From Streptomyces sp. col6 (GTDB taxonomy: Bacteria; Actinomycetota; Actinomycetes; Streptomycetales; Streptomycetaceae): 64,000 bases of DNA. The DNA is taken from contig NZ_RDBL01000002.1 in the NCBI RefSeq assembly GCF_008042035.1, positions 685,377 to 749,376 on the forward strand, written 5' to 3'. The stretch's first letter is position 1. Each line of letters opens with the position of its first letter. Below the pieces are notes generated by a model. The model was not told where the DNA came from and did no database searches. It saw only the letters and a list, made by a program, of their open reading frames with translations. Shown piece by piece: positions 19,251 through 27,638 of this stretch. The position numbers were made by a program, and so were the translations under genes.

Positions 19251-19682
19251 ATGGCCGCACCGACGACGGCAGCACCGACCAGGCCCGTACCCGGCACGGC
19301 GGCGGTACCGGGCCGGACCACGTTCGTCGAGGTCTCGCTCGCCCTGCAGACCCTGGCCATCTTCTTCCAGGCGGTCACCGCCGGGCTCCTGCTCTCGGCC
19401 CACGGCGAGCTGCTGCACAGCATCGGGGCCCGCGTGATGTACGGCGCGTCCATGCTCTATGTGCTCGCCGCGGTCCTGGCCTGGCGGCCGGGCGGCGGCT
19501 CACCCCGCCCGATCCTGTACGCGACCGGCTTCCTCGTACTCGCCTCGGTCCAGGTGGTGCTGGGCATCGCGCACGAGGCGGCCTGGCATGTCCCCCTGGG
19601 CGTCCTGATGTTCGGCCTGAGCACGGTCGCCCTGGGCCACGCGCTGTTCGTCCGGATGCTCCGGCGGGCGGCACGGGGGTAG
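19251..19682 (+). CDS. Small four-helix membrane protein, probable ECF41 target
   Basis: The product has 143 residues with about four hydrophobic segments (residues 25-50, 60-78, 88-105 and 112-135) and is not assigned to a named family. The ATG at 19251 has GAGAGGA upstream. It is divergent from the ECF41 sigma factor and preceded by a matching promoter element. ECF41 genes usually sit beside genes for carboxymuconolactone decarboxylases, oxidoreductases or epimerases, so a membrane protein partner is less usual. Function unknown. Confidence 0.8.
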   Translation: MAAPTTAAPTRPVPGTAAVPGRTTFVEVSLALQTLAIFFQAVTAGLLLSAHGELLHSIGARVMYGASMLYVLAAVLAWRPGGGSPRPILYATGFLVLASVQVVLGIAHEAAWHVPLGVLMFGLSTVALGHALFVRMLRRAARG

Positions 19683-19745
19683 CGGGCCGGCCATTGATCC
19701 TGTCGATGTCGGGTACGCGTCGTGGACCCCACGAAAGGACGACGC

Positions 19746-21059
19746 GTGTCCCCCCAGCGCAAGAACGTTTTCGTGCTCGGCCTGGACGAGGCCAACCTGC
19801 CGACCCTGAACGCCGTCCCCGACGCGGACACCTACCGCTTCCACCCCCTGCTGACCATCGAGGAGTTGCAGGGCGGTGAGGTGTCGGTCGACGAGCTGAT
19901 GGACCGGGCCCGCGCGGTCCTCGACGCGCACGAGGGCAGCATCGACGCGATCGTCGGCTACTGGGACTTCCCCGTCAGCACCCTCGTACCGATGCTCGGC
20001 CGCGCGTACGGCACCCGCACCACCAGCCTCGAATCCGTCGTCAAGTGCGAGCACAAGTACTGGAGCCGACTGGAGCAGCGGAAGGCCGTCGACGCCCTGC
20101 CCCGCTTCGGCCGGGTCGACCTCGACACCGACGACCCGCGGCCGCCCGAGGGCGTGGGCTTCCCCATGTGGCTCAAGCCCGCCCTCGCGTACTCGTCGGA
20201 ACTCGCCTACGGGGTCGAGGACATGGCGGAGTTCCGTACCGCCGTCGAGAAGATACGCGCCGGGATCGGCCGGGTCGGCAAGCCCTTCGAGGCGGTCCTC
20301 GGACTCCTCGACCTCCCACCGGAGATGCGGGGCGTCGGCGGTCAGGTGTGTCTTGCCGAGGAGGCCATGACCGGCATCCAGGTCGCCGTCGAGGGCTACG
20401 CGAACAACGGCGAGGTCACCGTCTACGGGGTACTCGACTCCATCAACTACCCCGACTCGCCATGCTTCCTACGCCACCAGTACCCCAGCACCCTGCCCCC
20501 GGCGGTCATCCACCGGCTGCACGAGGTGAGCGAGCGGACCATCCGGCAGATCGGGATGGACGCCGCGACCTTCAGCATCGAGTACTTCTACGACCCGAAG
20601 ACCGGGAAGGTCAGCCTGCTGGAGATCAACCCCAGGCACTCCCAGTCCCACGCGGAACTCTTCCACTTCGTCGACGGCGTCCCCAACCACCACCGGATGA
20701 TCCGCCTCGCCCTCGGCGAGGACCCGGTGGTGCCCGGCGGCGGCGGCCCGTACCGCATGGCCGCCAAGTGGTACTACCGCTGGTTCGGCGAGGGAACGGT
20801 CCGCGAGGTCCCCGGCCCCGAGCGGATCGCGGCCATCGAACGGGAGAACCCCGGGGTGCGCATCGACATCGTGCCGTCCGAGGGGCAGAAGCTCTCGACC
20901 GTTCCCCAGCAGGACAGCTACAGCTACGAGATCGCGCACATCTTCACCGGCGCGGACGACGAGGAGGGCCTGCGGCGCAAGTTCGACCGGTGCGTCGCCG
21001 CACTCGGCCTCGCCTTCGACGACACCGCACCGGGCGGCCACGACGTCAAGGCGTCGTGA
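19746..21059 (+). CDS. ATP-grasp domain protein
   Basis: The product has 437 residues from GTG 19746, which has AAAGGA 6 nt upstream; a GTG at 19722 in frame is the alternative. Features of an ATP-grasp ligase are visible: FPMWLKPALAYSSELAYGV in the lysine-bearing region, CLAEEAMTGIQVAVEGY, and the Mg-ATP loop IEYFYDPKTGKVSLLEINPRHS with Glu and Asn. Members join a carboxylate to an amine or thiol through an acyl-phosphate. The substrate is unknown. The gene overlaps the CocE-family hydrolase by the GTGA at 21056 or lies 35 nt before its ATG, so the two form an operon. Confidence 0.88.
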   Translation: MSPQRKNVFVLGLDEANLPTLNAVPDADTYRFHPLLTIEELQGGEVSVDELMDRARAVLDAHEGSIDAIVGYWDFPVSTLVPMLGRAYGTRTTSLESVVKCEHKYWSRLEQRKAVDALPRFGRVDLDTDDPRPPEGVGFPMWLKPALAYSSELAYGVEDMAEFRTAVEKIRAGIGRVGKPFEAVLGLLDLPPEMRGVGGQVCLAEEAMTGIQVAVEGYANNGEVTVYGVLDSINYPDSPCFLRHQYPSTLPPAVIHRLHEVSERTIRQIGMDAATFSIEYFYDPKTGKVSLLEINPRHSQSHAELFHFVDGVPNHHRMIRLALGEDPVVPGGGGPYRMAAKWYYRWFGEGTVREVPGPERIAAIERENPGVRIDIVPSEGQKLSTVPQQDSYSYEIAHIFTGADDEEGLRRKFDRCVAALGLAFDDTAPGGHDVKAS

Positions 21060-21094
21060 ACAGGGCCGCGAAGAGGAAGGAGCAGTACACAGGT

Positions 21095-23128
21095 ATGCGA
21101 CATGTCGACCGACTGCCGTACGAGGTAGGCCAAGAGGACCACGTCACCATCAGCATGTCGGACGGGGTCCGGCTGTCGGCCAGGATCTGGCGCCCCATCA
21201 CCTCCGACCGCCAACCGGTCCCGGCCATACTGGAGGCCGTCCCGTACCGCAAGAACGACCTGACCTCCACCCGCGACGCCATTCACCATCCGTACATCGC
21301 CGGCCACGGCTACGCCTGCGTACGCGTCGATGTACGGGGGACCGGCGAGTCCGAGGGCGTCCTGCTCGACGAGTACCTGGAACGGGAGCAGCGCGACGCC
21401 GAGGAAGTGCTCGCCTGGCTCGCCGAACGACCCTGGTGCGACGGAAACACCGGCATGATGGGCATCTCCTGGGGCGGGTTCGCCGCACTCCAGGTCGCCG
21501 CCCGCCGCCCGCCGAGCCTGGGCGCCATCGTCATCGCGTCCTTCACCGACGACCGGTACGCGGACGACATGCACTACGTCGGCGGCGCGATGCTCTCCGA
21601 CAACCTGGCCGAGGCGGGCACCATGTTCGCCTACTCCACCTGCCCGCCCGACCCCGCCGCCGTCGGCGGACGCTGGCGGGACATGTGGCACGAACGGCTG
21701 GACTCCGCCCGGCCCTGGGTCCTCGAATGGCTGCGCCACCAGGAACGCGACGACTACTGGCGGCACGCCTCGCTCAGCGAGGACTACGGCGCGCTGCGCT
21801 GTCCCGTACTCGCCTCCAGCGGCTGGGCCGACGGCTACTCCAACGCCGTCACCCGGCTCCTGAGCCGCGTCGACGTCCCCCGCAAGGGCCTCATCGGGCC
21901 CTGGTCGCACAAGCTGCCCCACCTGGGCGAGCCGGGCCCGGCCATCGGCTACCTCCAGGAGGTCGTCCGCTGGTGGGACCACTGGCTCAAAGGCGTCGAG
22001 AACGGCGTCATGGACGGGCCGATGATCCGCGCCTGGATGCAGGAGAGCGTGCCGCCCTCCACCTCCTACGAGGAACGGCCCGGCCGATGGGTGGGCGAGC
22101 CCAGCTGGCCCTCCCCGCACATCGAGGAAGTGCCGCACCCCCTCCGCGACCGCGGCATCGTGTGCGGCGAGGCAGCGGCGACCGGGACGGAGGAACGCGT
22201 CCACACCGTGCAGTCACCGCTGTCCGTCGGCCAGTTCGCCGGAAAATGGGCCTCGTACAACGCCCCGCCGGACCTGCCCTACGACCAGCGTGAGGAGGAC
22301 GGCGGCTCGCTGGTCTTCGAGACCGGTCCGCTGGAGGAACGCGTCGAGATCCTCGGCGCCCCCTCGGTGGAGCTGCTGGTCTCCTCGTCCCGGGAGACCG
22401 GACAGGTGGCGGTGCGGCTGTCCGACGTGGCCCCCGACGGCCGGGCCACCCGGGTCACCTACGGTGTGCTCAACCTCGCCCACCGCTCAGGCGCCGACCG
22501 GCCCGAGCGGCTGGAGCCGGGTGAGAAGTACGCCGTGCGGGTTCCGCTCAACGGTGTCGCACAGGTCTTCCCGGCGGGGCACCGCATCCGGCTCTCGCTC
22601 TCCACCTCGTACTGGCCGCTGGTCTGGCCCGCCGCCGCACCCGCCCGCCTCAGCGTGTACGAGAGCGGCAGCCGCCTCACACTGCCGGTCCGCCCGGCAG
22701 AGGCGCCCGACGCGGTGCCTCCGGTGCCGTTCGGCGAGCCGGAGGGGTGCGCGCCGCCCGAGGTCACCCAGCTGACCGAGCCCGAGCAGGCGTGGAACGT
22801 GTCGAGGAACCTGGTCGACTACCGGTCGGCGCTCGACATCGTGAAGGACCGGGGACTCCAGCGGTTCGAGGAGAACGGCATCGAGGTGGGGCTGCGGGCC
22901 TGCGAGAGGTACACGTCCGTCGCGGACGACTTCGGCTCGGTGGGCGGCGAGTCCGCCTGGACCATGCGGTTCCGGCGTACCGGCTGGGATGTACGCGTGG
23001 AGACCCGCACCCTGCTGACCTCGGACGACACCGCGTTCCACGTGGATGCCACGCTCGACGGCTACGAGGACGGCCGCCGGGTCTTCTCCCGCACCTGGAA
23101 CGAGAGCGTGCCGAGGGCGAGCCTCTGA
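21095..23128 (+). CDS. CocE/NonD family hydrolase
   Basis: The product has 677 residues from ATG 21095 (MRHVDRLPYEVGQEDHVTISMSDG), with AAGGAG 12 nt upstream; a GTG at 21056 overlapping the ATP-grasp stop would add 13 residues. The alpha/beta-hydrolase domain has the nucleophile Ser125 in GISWGGF, an Asp in SSGWADGYSN and a His in GPWSHKLP. An Xaa-Pro-dipeptidyl-peptidase C-terminal (jelly-roll) domain follows from about residue 330 to 545. A further 130 residues (RNLVDYRSALDIVKDRGLQ to the end) are not seen in the compact CocE enzymes. It probably hydrolyses an ester or amide in the cytoplasm. Coupling to an ATP-grasp ligase suggests a make-and-break pair for one metabolite. Confidence 0.88.
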   Translation: MRHVDRLPYEVGQEDHVTISMSDGVRLSARIWRPITSDRQPVPAILEAVPYRKNDLTSTRDAIHHPYIAGHGYACVRVDVRGTGESEGVLLDEYLEREQRDAEEVLAWLAERPWCDGNTGMMGISWGGFAALQVAARRPPSLGAIVIASFTDDRYADDMHYVGGAMLSDNLAEAGTMFAYSTCPPDPAAVGGRWRDMWHERLDSARPWVLEWLRHQERDDYWRHASLSEDYGALRCPVLASSGWADGYSNAVTRLLSRVDVPRKGLIGPWSHKLPHLGEPGPAIGYLQEVVRWWDHWLKGVENGVMDGPMIRAWMQESVPPSTSYEERPGRWVGEPSWPSPHIEEVPHPLRDRGIVCGEAAATGTEERVHTVQSPLSVGQFAGKWASYNAPPDLPYDQREEDGGSLVFETGPLEERVEILGAPSVELLVSSSRETGQVAVRLSDVAPDGRATRVTYGVLNLAHRSGADRPERLEPGEKYAVRVPLNGVAQVFPAGHRIRLSLSTSYWPLVWPAAAPARLSVYESGSRLTLPVRPAEAPDAVPPVPFGEPEGCAPPEVTQLTEPEQAWNVSRNLVDYRSALDIVKDRGLQRFEENGIEVGLRACERYTSVADDFGSVGGESAWTMRFRRTGWDVRVETRTLLTSDDTAFHVDATLDGYEDGRRVFSRTWNESVPRASL

Positions 23129-23149
23129 GCCCCGTCCGCCGGGCGGCCG

Positions 23150-24343
23150 CTAGGCCGTAGGCGGCCCGGGGCGCCACTCGAGCATCATGATCGTGGCGTC
23201 GTCGCTCAGCCGGTCGTGCTGGTACTCCCGGATGCTGTGGATGAGCTGCCGGAGAGCCTCGGACGCGGGTTCTCCGGCAGCCGTGGCCCGGATGATCGAG
23301 GCGGTGAACCGGTTCAGACCGAACTGGGTGCCGTCCGCCATCCGGGCCTCGGTCACGCCGTCGGTGTACAGCAGGATGCGGTCCCCCGGCTCCAGGGGCA
23401 CCTCGTGGAGCACCCGTTCCGCGCCGCAGATCATTCCCGGGGTGCCCATGGGCGGTTCGCCGGGGCGGTCGAGGGCGTTGTCCAGGACGCGGTTGTCCCG
23501 GATCAGCAGCGGCGGCGGGTGACCGCAGTTGATCCAGCTCAGAATGCCGCTGGACATGTCCAGTTGCAGCGCGATGCCGGTGCAGAACTGGTCGGGCAGC
23601 CACTCGGCCAGCACATGGTCGACCGTCTTGACGAGCTCCCGCAGCCCCGACCCCTTGCGCCGGGCACTGCGGCAGCCGGCCATCGCGATCGCGCTGGTCA
23701 TCCCGGACGCCAGGTTGTGGCCCATCGCGTCGAGGATCACGGCGTGCAGCGTGGACTCCGTCAGCGAGTGGTCGAAGGCGTCGCCGCCGAGCTCGTACGC
23801 CGGCTCCAGCACCGCTGTGGACAGCGCGCGGTCCTCGCCGACCGCGCGCGGCGGCAGCAGGGCCCGAACCATTTCGGCGGGCAGCGTCATCGTCTCGGTC
23901 CGGGCCCGCTGCACGAAGCGGTCACTGAACGCGCGCTTCGACGTGATGGCCATCGCCAGGACGGACGCCAGGCTGCCGCACCGCTCCAGCAGCGTCCTGT
24001 CCAGTGTGTCCGCCTGGACACCGATGACCCCCAGCCGCTCCACCCCGTCCACCAGCGGCAGCCAGGCGATCAGCGTCTCGGTGTCCGTCGTCTCGACGCG
24101 CAGCGCCAGGGAGCGGTAGGCCGCCCCGGCCAGGGACGCGTCCACACGCAGCTGCGCCTCGCCCGAGAGCGGCGTCAGGCGCTGCTGCTGGAGGTCGACG
24201 ATGTAGATCTCGACCCGGCGCAGGCCCAGCAGTCCCGCATACCGGTTCACCAGAGCCGGCAGATCGGTCGGCGCCGTGGCGTGCACCTCTGCCAGGAGCC
24301 CGTGCAGCAACCTCTCACCGTCACTGGTGGGGGAGTGTGTCAT
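23150..24343 (-). CDS. GAF-domain PP2C (SpoIIE-type) protein phosphatase
   Basis: The product has 397 residues from ATG 24343. An N-terminal GAF-like domain spans about residues 20-165. The SpoIIE/RsbU-type phosphatase domain follows with metal-binding residues in GGDAFDHS, LDAMGHN, YTDGVTEAR and DDATIMML. Such enzymes dephosphorylate anti-anti-sigma factors in partner-switching systems of SigB/SigF-type regulators. A SigB/SigF-type sigma gene lies about 1.5 kb away, but no anti-sigma or antagonist gene is in the window. It is convergent with the CocE gene (21-nt gap). The frame is open upstream to 24466 without similarity. Confidence 0.9.
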   Translation of the reverse strand: MTHSPTSDGERLLHGLLAEVHATAPTDLPALVNRYAGLLGLRRVEIYIVDLQQQRLTPLSGEAQLRVDASLAGAAYRSLALRVETTDTETLIAWLPLVDGVERLGVIGVQADTLDRTLLERCGSLASVLAMAITSKRAFSDRFVQRARTETMTLPAEMVRALLPPRAVGEDRALSTAVLEPAYELGGDAFDHSLTESTLHAVILDAMGHNLASGMTSAIAMAGCRSARRKGSGLRELVKTVDHVLAEWLPDQFCTGIALQLDMSSGILSWINCGHPPPLLIRDNRVLDNALDRPGEPPMGTPGMICGAERVLHEVPLEPGDRILLYTDGVTEARMADGTQFGLNRFTASIIRATAAGEPASEALRQLIHSIREYQHDRLSDDATIMMLEWRPGPPTA

Positions 24344-24470
24344 GGGGGTATCACCCGTCCGGCAGAGGTCTGCGCACTGGGAAAGAGCCAACCGCCCCGT
24401 CCCTGTGGGGCGCCAGTTCAGGGCGCCATTCGGCTGACCGGGCCGCTCGGTCCCGGAACGGGGCAAACGG

Positions 24471-24510
24471 AAAGGTGGTCCGGCCGGGAATTCCCGGCCG
24501 GACCACCTTT
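24471..24510 (-). terminator. 40-bp perfect palindrome, probable terminator of the PRC-barrel gene
   Basis: Two 20-nt arms meet with no spacer around a central GAATTC: AAAGGTGGTCCGGCCGGGAA and its exact complement. It lies 13 nt after the stop of the PRC-barrel gene on the reverse strand, and the stem ends in a short T run in that direction. The structure is symmetric, so it may also stop rightward transcription. Confidence 0.75.
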
Positions 24511-24522
24511 TTGTACCGTGGC

Positions 24523-24876
24523 TCAGATGCGACGGTGGCCGTGGTAATAGCCACCGATCTCCTCGTGATACCCCGGGTCGTCCGTGTGCTTGTCCTTGTC
24601 GAACTCGGGAGAATTCTTGATCTGTTCCTTGGTGAGGCCGACGAAGACCTTGCGCTCGTCCAGGTCGACGCTGCGCACGGTGCCGGCCGGCAGCAGCACG
24701 TGCTTGCCGAAGATCCAGACACCGGTATCCACCACGAGGTACGAGGAGTCGACTTCGTCCGAGTGCTTGTCGACCTTGCCGATGCTCCCGTCGGCGGCTT
24801 CGACCTTGAAACCGATCAGGTCGGTACCGGCGGTGTGGCCCGAGGTCGGCTGGTAGCCCCAGATGTTGTCACTCAT
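24523..24876 (-). CDS. PRC-barrel domain protein
   Basis: The product has 117 residues from ATG 24876, with GAAGGAG 7 nt upstream. The PRC barrel (DLIGFKVEAADGSIGKVDKHSDE, then SYLVVDTGVWIFGKHVLLPAG) fills residues 20-85. A hydrophilic tail rich in Asp, Lys and His follows (SPEFDKDKHTDDPGYHEEIG). Proteins of this type are small stress-linked or RNA-associated barrels; the exact role is unknown. It has its own terminator. Confidence 0.9.
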   Translation of the reverse strand: MSDNIWGYQPTSGHTAGTDLIGFKVEAADGSIGKVDKHSDEVDSSYLVVDTGVWIFGKHVLLPAGTVRSVDLDERKVFVGLTKEQIKNSPEFDKDKHTDDPGYHEEIGGYYHGHRRI

Positions 24877-25114
24877 AAAACGCTCCTTCGTCGAGATCGA
24901 CTGCTTCTCGAAACTCCGCGTGCCCCACCTCCGGCCCGGTATTCACGGAGAATCCGCGACTTTCTCGGCGAAGGCAGGGAAGGCGGTTCCGTATCCCATT
25001 GCACCGGGCGCACTCCACAGGGAACACCCATAGTGGAAAGTGCGCCGGACCGGGTGGGGGAACGGCCCGAGCCGGATCTCCGAACATCAGCCCCGCACCG
25101 TCAGGAGCCCTCCC

Positions 25115-25717
25115 ATGACCCGAGCACTCGCGCTCGTCTGCACCCTCTCCCCGTCACCGAAGCCGTCGAGCAGCCAGCTCCTGGCCGACCAGATCATGGC
25201 CGAACTCACCGATCTGGGAGTGCGGGGCGAAACGGTGCGGATCGTCGACCACGAGGTGCGGCCCGGGATCGCCCAGGACATGGGCGACGGTGACGAGTGG
25301 CCCCGGCTGCGCGAGAAGGTACTGGCGGCGGACATCCTGCTGCTGGCCACCCCGATCTGGCTCGGGCATCCGTCGAGCCTGTGCCAGCGCGTGCTGGAAC
25401 GGCTGAACGCGGACATCTCCGAAACCGACGGCCAGGGACGGCAGTTGCCCTACGGCAAGGTCGCCATGGTGGCCGTCGTCGGCAACGAGGACGGCGCCCA
25501 CAAGGTGAGCGCCGATGTCTTCCAGGGGCTCAACGACCTCGGCTTCACCCTGGCGCCCGGAGCGGTGAGCTACTGGGTCGGGGAGGCCCAGCACGGGACC
25601 GACTACCAGGATCTGGAGGAGACCCCCGAGGCCGTCAGGTCCACCACCCACACCATGGCCGTAAACGCCGCGCACCTCGCCCGGGTCCTGGCCGACGCGC
25701 CCTACCCCCCGCGCTGA
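25115..25717 (+). CDS. Flavodoxin-fold NAD(P)H-dependent oxidoreductase
   Basis: The product has 200 residues from ATG 25115, with AGGAG 7 nt upstream. It has the opening of the NADPH-dependent FMN reductase/flavodoxin family (ALALVCTLSPSPKPSSSQLLADQI) and the central ILLLATPIWLGHPSSLCQRVLERLNA, typical of FMN-binding quinone or FMN reductases. The region KVAMVAVVGNEDGAHKVSADVF completes the fold. The substrate is unknown. About 156 nt separate it from the sigma-factor gene on the same strand. Confidence 0.85.
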   Translation: MTRALALVCTLSPSPKPSSSQLLADQIMAELTDLGVRGETVRIVDHEVRPGIAQDMGDGDEWPRLREKVLAADILLLATPIWLGHPSSLCQRVLERLNADISETDGQGRQLPYGKVAMVAVVGNEDGAHKVSADVFQGLNDLGFTLAPGAVSYWVGEAQHGTDYQDLEETPEAVRSTTHTMAVNAAHLARVLADAPYPPR

Positions 25718-25792
25718 CGGGGTTCCTCTCCCTCTCGGCCCCTTGTCGCCGCCGCGTCAGGGGGCTTCGGCGGTACGGCTTTTGTCGCGCGT

Positions 25793-25816
25793 GTGTGGAA
25801 CGCATGGCTCCGGGTA
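25793..25816 (+). promoter_or_regulatory. SigB/SigF-type promoter upstream of the sigma-factor gene
   Basis: GTGT at 25793-25796 and GGGTA at 25812-25816 are separated by 15 nt, close to the SigB/SigF-family consensus GTTT-N13-16-GGGTAT. It lies about 58 nt before the ATG at 25874 and would give autoregulation. Confidence 0.55.
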
Positions 25817-25873
25817 GTCGCAGTTTCGCGCACGCGTAAGCAGCCGACGTCCGATGAAAGGGGAATGATCGCC

Positions 25874-26746
25874 ATGTCGACATCCGTATCCGTGCAGGTG
25901 GCGGGGTCCACGACCGATGCGCCGGCAGCACTTCCGGAGATAGCCGACCCGCTGAAGGTCGCGCCCAAGGACGCCCGTGCACTCAGCAAGCTGTTCTTCG
26001 ACCGGTTGCAGACCCTCGAAGAGGGCACGGCCGAGTACCAGTACGCCCGCAACACGCTCATCGAGATGAACCTCACCCTGGTGCACTTCGCGGCCGCCCG
26101 CTACCGCAACCGCGGCAACGGCCAGATGGAAGACATCATCCAGGTGGGGACCATCGGGCTGATCAAGGCCATCGACCGCTTCGAACTCAGCCGCGAGGTC
26201 GAGTTCACCTCATTCGCGATCCCCTACATCGTCGGTGAGATCAAGCGCTTCTTCCGGGACACCACCTGGTCCGTCCACGTGCCCAGGCGGCTCCAGGAAC
26301 TCCGGGTCACCCTCGCCAAGGCCAAGGAGGAACTCGCCACCACCCTCGGGCGCGAGGCCACGGTCGCCGAACTGGCCGAACGCCTCGACCTCAGCGAGGA
26401 GGACGTCATCGAGGGACTGGTCGCCTCCAACGGCTACACCGCGCACTCGCTCGACGTACCCCTCGACGGGGCGGAGACCGACAGCCCCAGCGGAGTCAGC
26501 CGCACCCACGCGGACATCACCGGCGAGTGCGACCCCGGAATGGAGCTGGTCGAAAACCTGCACGCCCTGGCGCCCCTGCTGGAGACGCTGGACGAACGGG
26601 AGCGCGCCATCGTCCAGATGCGCTTCGGCGAGGAGATGACGCAGTCCCAGATCGGTGAACGCCTCGGCCTGTCCCAGATGCACGTCTCACGGCTCATCGC
26701 CCGCATACTCGGCAGGCTCCGCGAAGGCATCCTCACCGAGGACTGA
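25874..26746 (+). CDS. SigB/SigF/SigG-family RNA polymerase sigma factor
   Basis: The product has 290 residues from ATG 25874, with AAAGGGGA upstream; an ATG 9 nt earlier (25865) is too close to that site. Region 2 (MNLTLVHFAAARYRNRGNGQMEDIIQVGTIGLIKAIDRFE), region 3 (SVHVPRRLQELRVTLAKAKEEL) and region 4 (ERERAIVQMRFGEEMTQSQIGERLGLSQMHVSRLIARIL) are all present. These group 3 factors direct general-stress or sporulation genes. Usually a partner-switching anti-sigma controls them; none is adjacent. A GTGT-N15-GGGTA promoter suggests positive autoregulation. It is convergent with the Asp23 gene (15-nt gap). Confidence 0.92.
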   Translation: MSTSVSVQVAGSTTDAPAALPEIADPLKVAPKDARALSKLFFDRLQTLEEGTAEYQYARNTLIEMNLTLVHFAAARYRNRGNGQMEDIIQVGTIGLIKAIDRFELSREVEFTSFAIPYIVGEIKRFFRDTTWSVHVPRRLQELRVTLAKAKEELATTLGREATVAELAERLDLSEEDVIEGLVASNGYTAHSLDVPLDGAETDSPSGVSRTHADITGECDPGMELVENLHALAPLLETLDERERAIVQMRFGEEMTQSQIGERLGLSQMHVSRLIARILGRLREGILTED

Positions 26747-26761
26747 GCACTGTCCCTCGGT

Positions 26762-27217
26762 TCACCGGACGCGCGAGGAACTGCCGGACGTCTCGTCCTC
26801 GTCCTCGTCGTCGTCCGAACCCGGGACATGCACGTCCGTGACGTTGATGTTGATCTCGACGACATCGAGACCGGTCATCGTCTGCACCGCGTCCGTGACG
26901 TTCGTACGGATGTTGCGTGCGGTCTCCACGATGGGGGAACCGTACTCGACGACGATGTCGAGGTCGATGGCGGTCTCCTTCTCGCCGACCTCCACCTTGA
27001 CACCCCGTCCGGGGTCGCTGGAGCGGGAGACCCTGTCCTTGACGGCGCCGAGCGCGCGTGAAGCGCCCTTGCCCACGGAGTAGACGCCGTCGGTCTCGCG
27101 TACCGCGATTCCGGCGATCGTCGACACCACGTTGTCCGCGATGGTCGTCGTGCCTCGTGTACCGCCCGCCGCGCCGCCTTCCAGCCGGGTGCCGCTGACG
27201 CTTTCGTTGGTCGCCAT
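26762..27217 (-). CDS. Asp23/Gls24 family envelope-stress protein
   Basis: The product has 151 residues from ATG 27217, with GAGGAA 5 nt upstream. The Asp23 domain (TTIADNVVSTIAGIAVRETDGVYSV to INVTDVHVP) occupies residues 22-130. A short acidic/Ser tail (DDDEDEDETSGSS) follows. In firmicutes Asp23 links to the membrane and responds to cell-wall stress; in streptomycetes several copies exist. It lies downstream of gvpK on the same strand, after a probable terminator, so it may have its own promoter or receive gvp read-through. Confidence 0.88.
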   Translation of the reverse strand: MATNESVSGTRLEGGAAGGTRGTTTIADNVVSTIAGIAVRETDGVYSVGKGASRALGAVKDRVSRSSDPGRGVKVEVGEKETAIDLDIVVEYGSPIVETARNIRTNVTDAVQTMTGLDVVEININVTDVHVPGSDDDEDEDETSGSSSRVR

Positions 27218-27243
27218 GAGTTCCTCACACGGAAGCTTGTCGG

Positions 27244-27295
27244 GGGAGAGGGGGCCTGCCGACGGAAGTCGTTCCGCCGTTCCGCCCCCTCTCCC
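27244..27295 (-). terminator. Nested hairpin downstream of gvpK, probable gvp operon terminator
   Basis: GGGAGAGGGGGC at 27244-27255 pairs with GCCCCCTCTCCC at 27284-27295 (12 bp). The enclosed loop holds a smaller hairpin (CGGAA at 27263-27267 with TTCCG at 27272-27276). It lies 65 nt beyond the gvpK stop in the direction of gvp transcription. There is no T run, as is common in high-GC actinobacteria. Confidence 0.55.
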
Positions 27296-27359
27296 ACTGT
27301 CCTCCGGGTCCCGCACCCCCGCCATTCGGGTGGCCGCCGGCGGGGGAGCATCCCTCCGG

Positions 27360-27638
27360 TCAGTCGCGCGGCAGCAGCGACCCGAGCGGCCCGAGGTCGA
27401 GGTTCAGATCCTCGGGCCGCACACCGTGCTGCTCGCACAGCTCGGTCATCCGCTGCTCCAGCAGCATCAGCGTGGTACCGATCTCCTCGGTCTGCTCGTC
27501 CGTGAGATCACCCTCGTCGATCCGCCGGATCGCCTGCCGTTCCATCAGCTGGCGCAGCAGCTCCACCACCGTGAGCACCAGCGTGACCAGGTCCTGGCCC
27601 ACCTTGCCGGAGTCCAGATCGACCCGCGCGTCCGTCAC
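27360..27638 (-). CDS. gvpK: Gas vesicle protein GvpK
   Basis: The product has 92 residues from GTG 27638. The GvpK core DLVTLVLTVVELLRQLMERQAIRRI is followed by a helical region (LTDEQTEEIGTTLMLLEQRMTELCEQHGV). It is the last gene of the gvpOAFGYZJLSK operon and overlaps gvpS by 4 nt. GvpK is a minor protein needed for gas-vesicle assembly in characterised systems; whether this locus makes floating vesicles is unknown. Confidence 0.9.
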   Translation of the reverse strand: MTDARVDLDSGKVGQDLVTLVLTVVELLRQLMERQAIRRIDEGDLTDEQTEEIGTTLMLLEQRMTELCEQHGVRPEDLNLDLGPLGSLLPRD

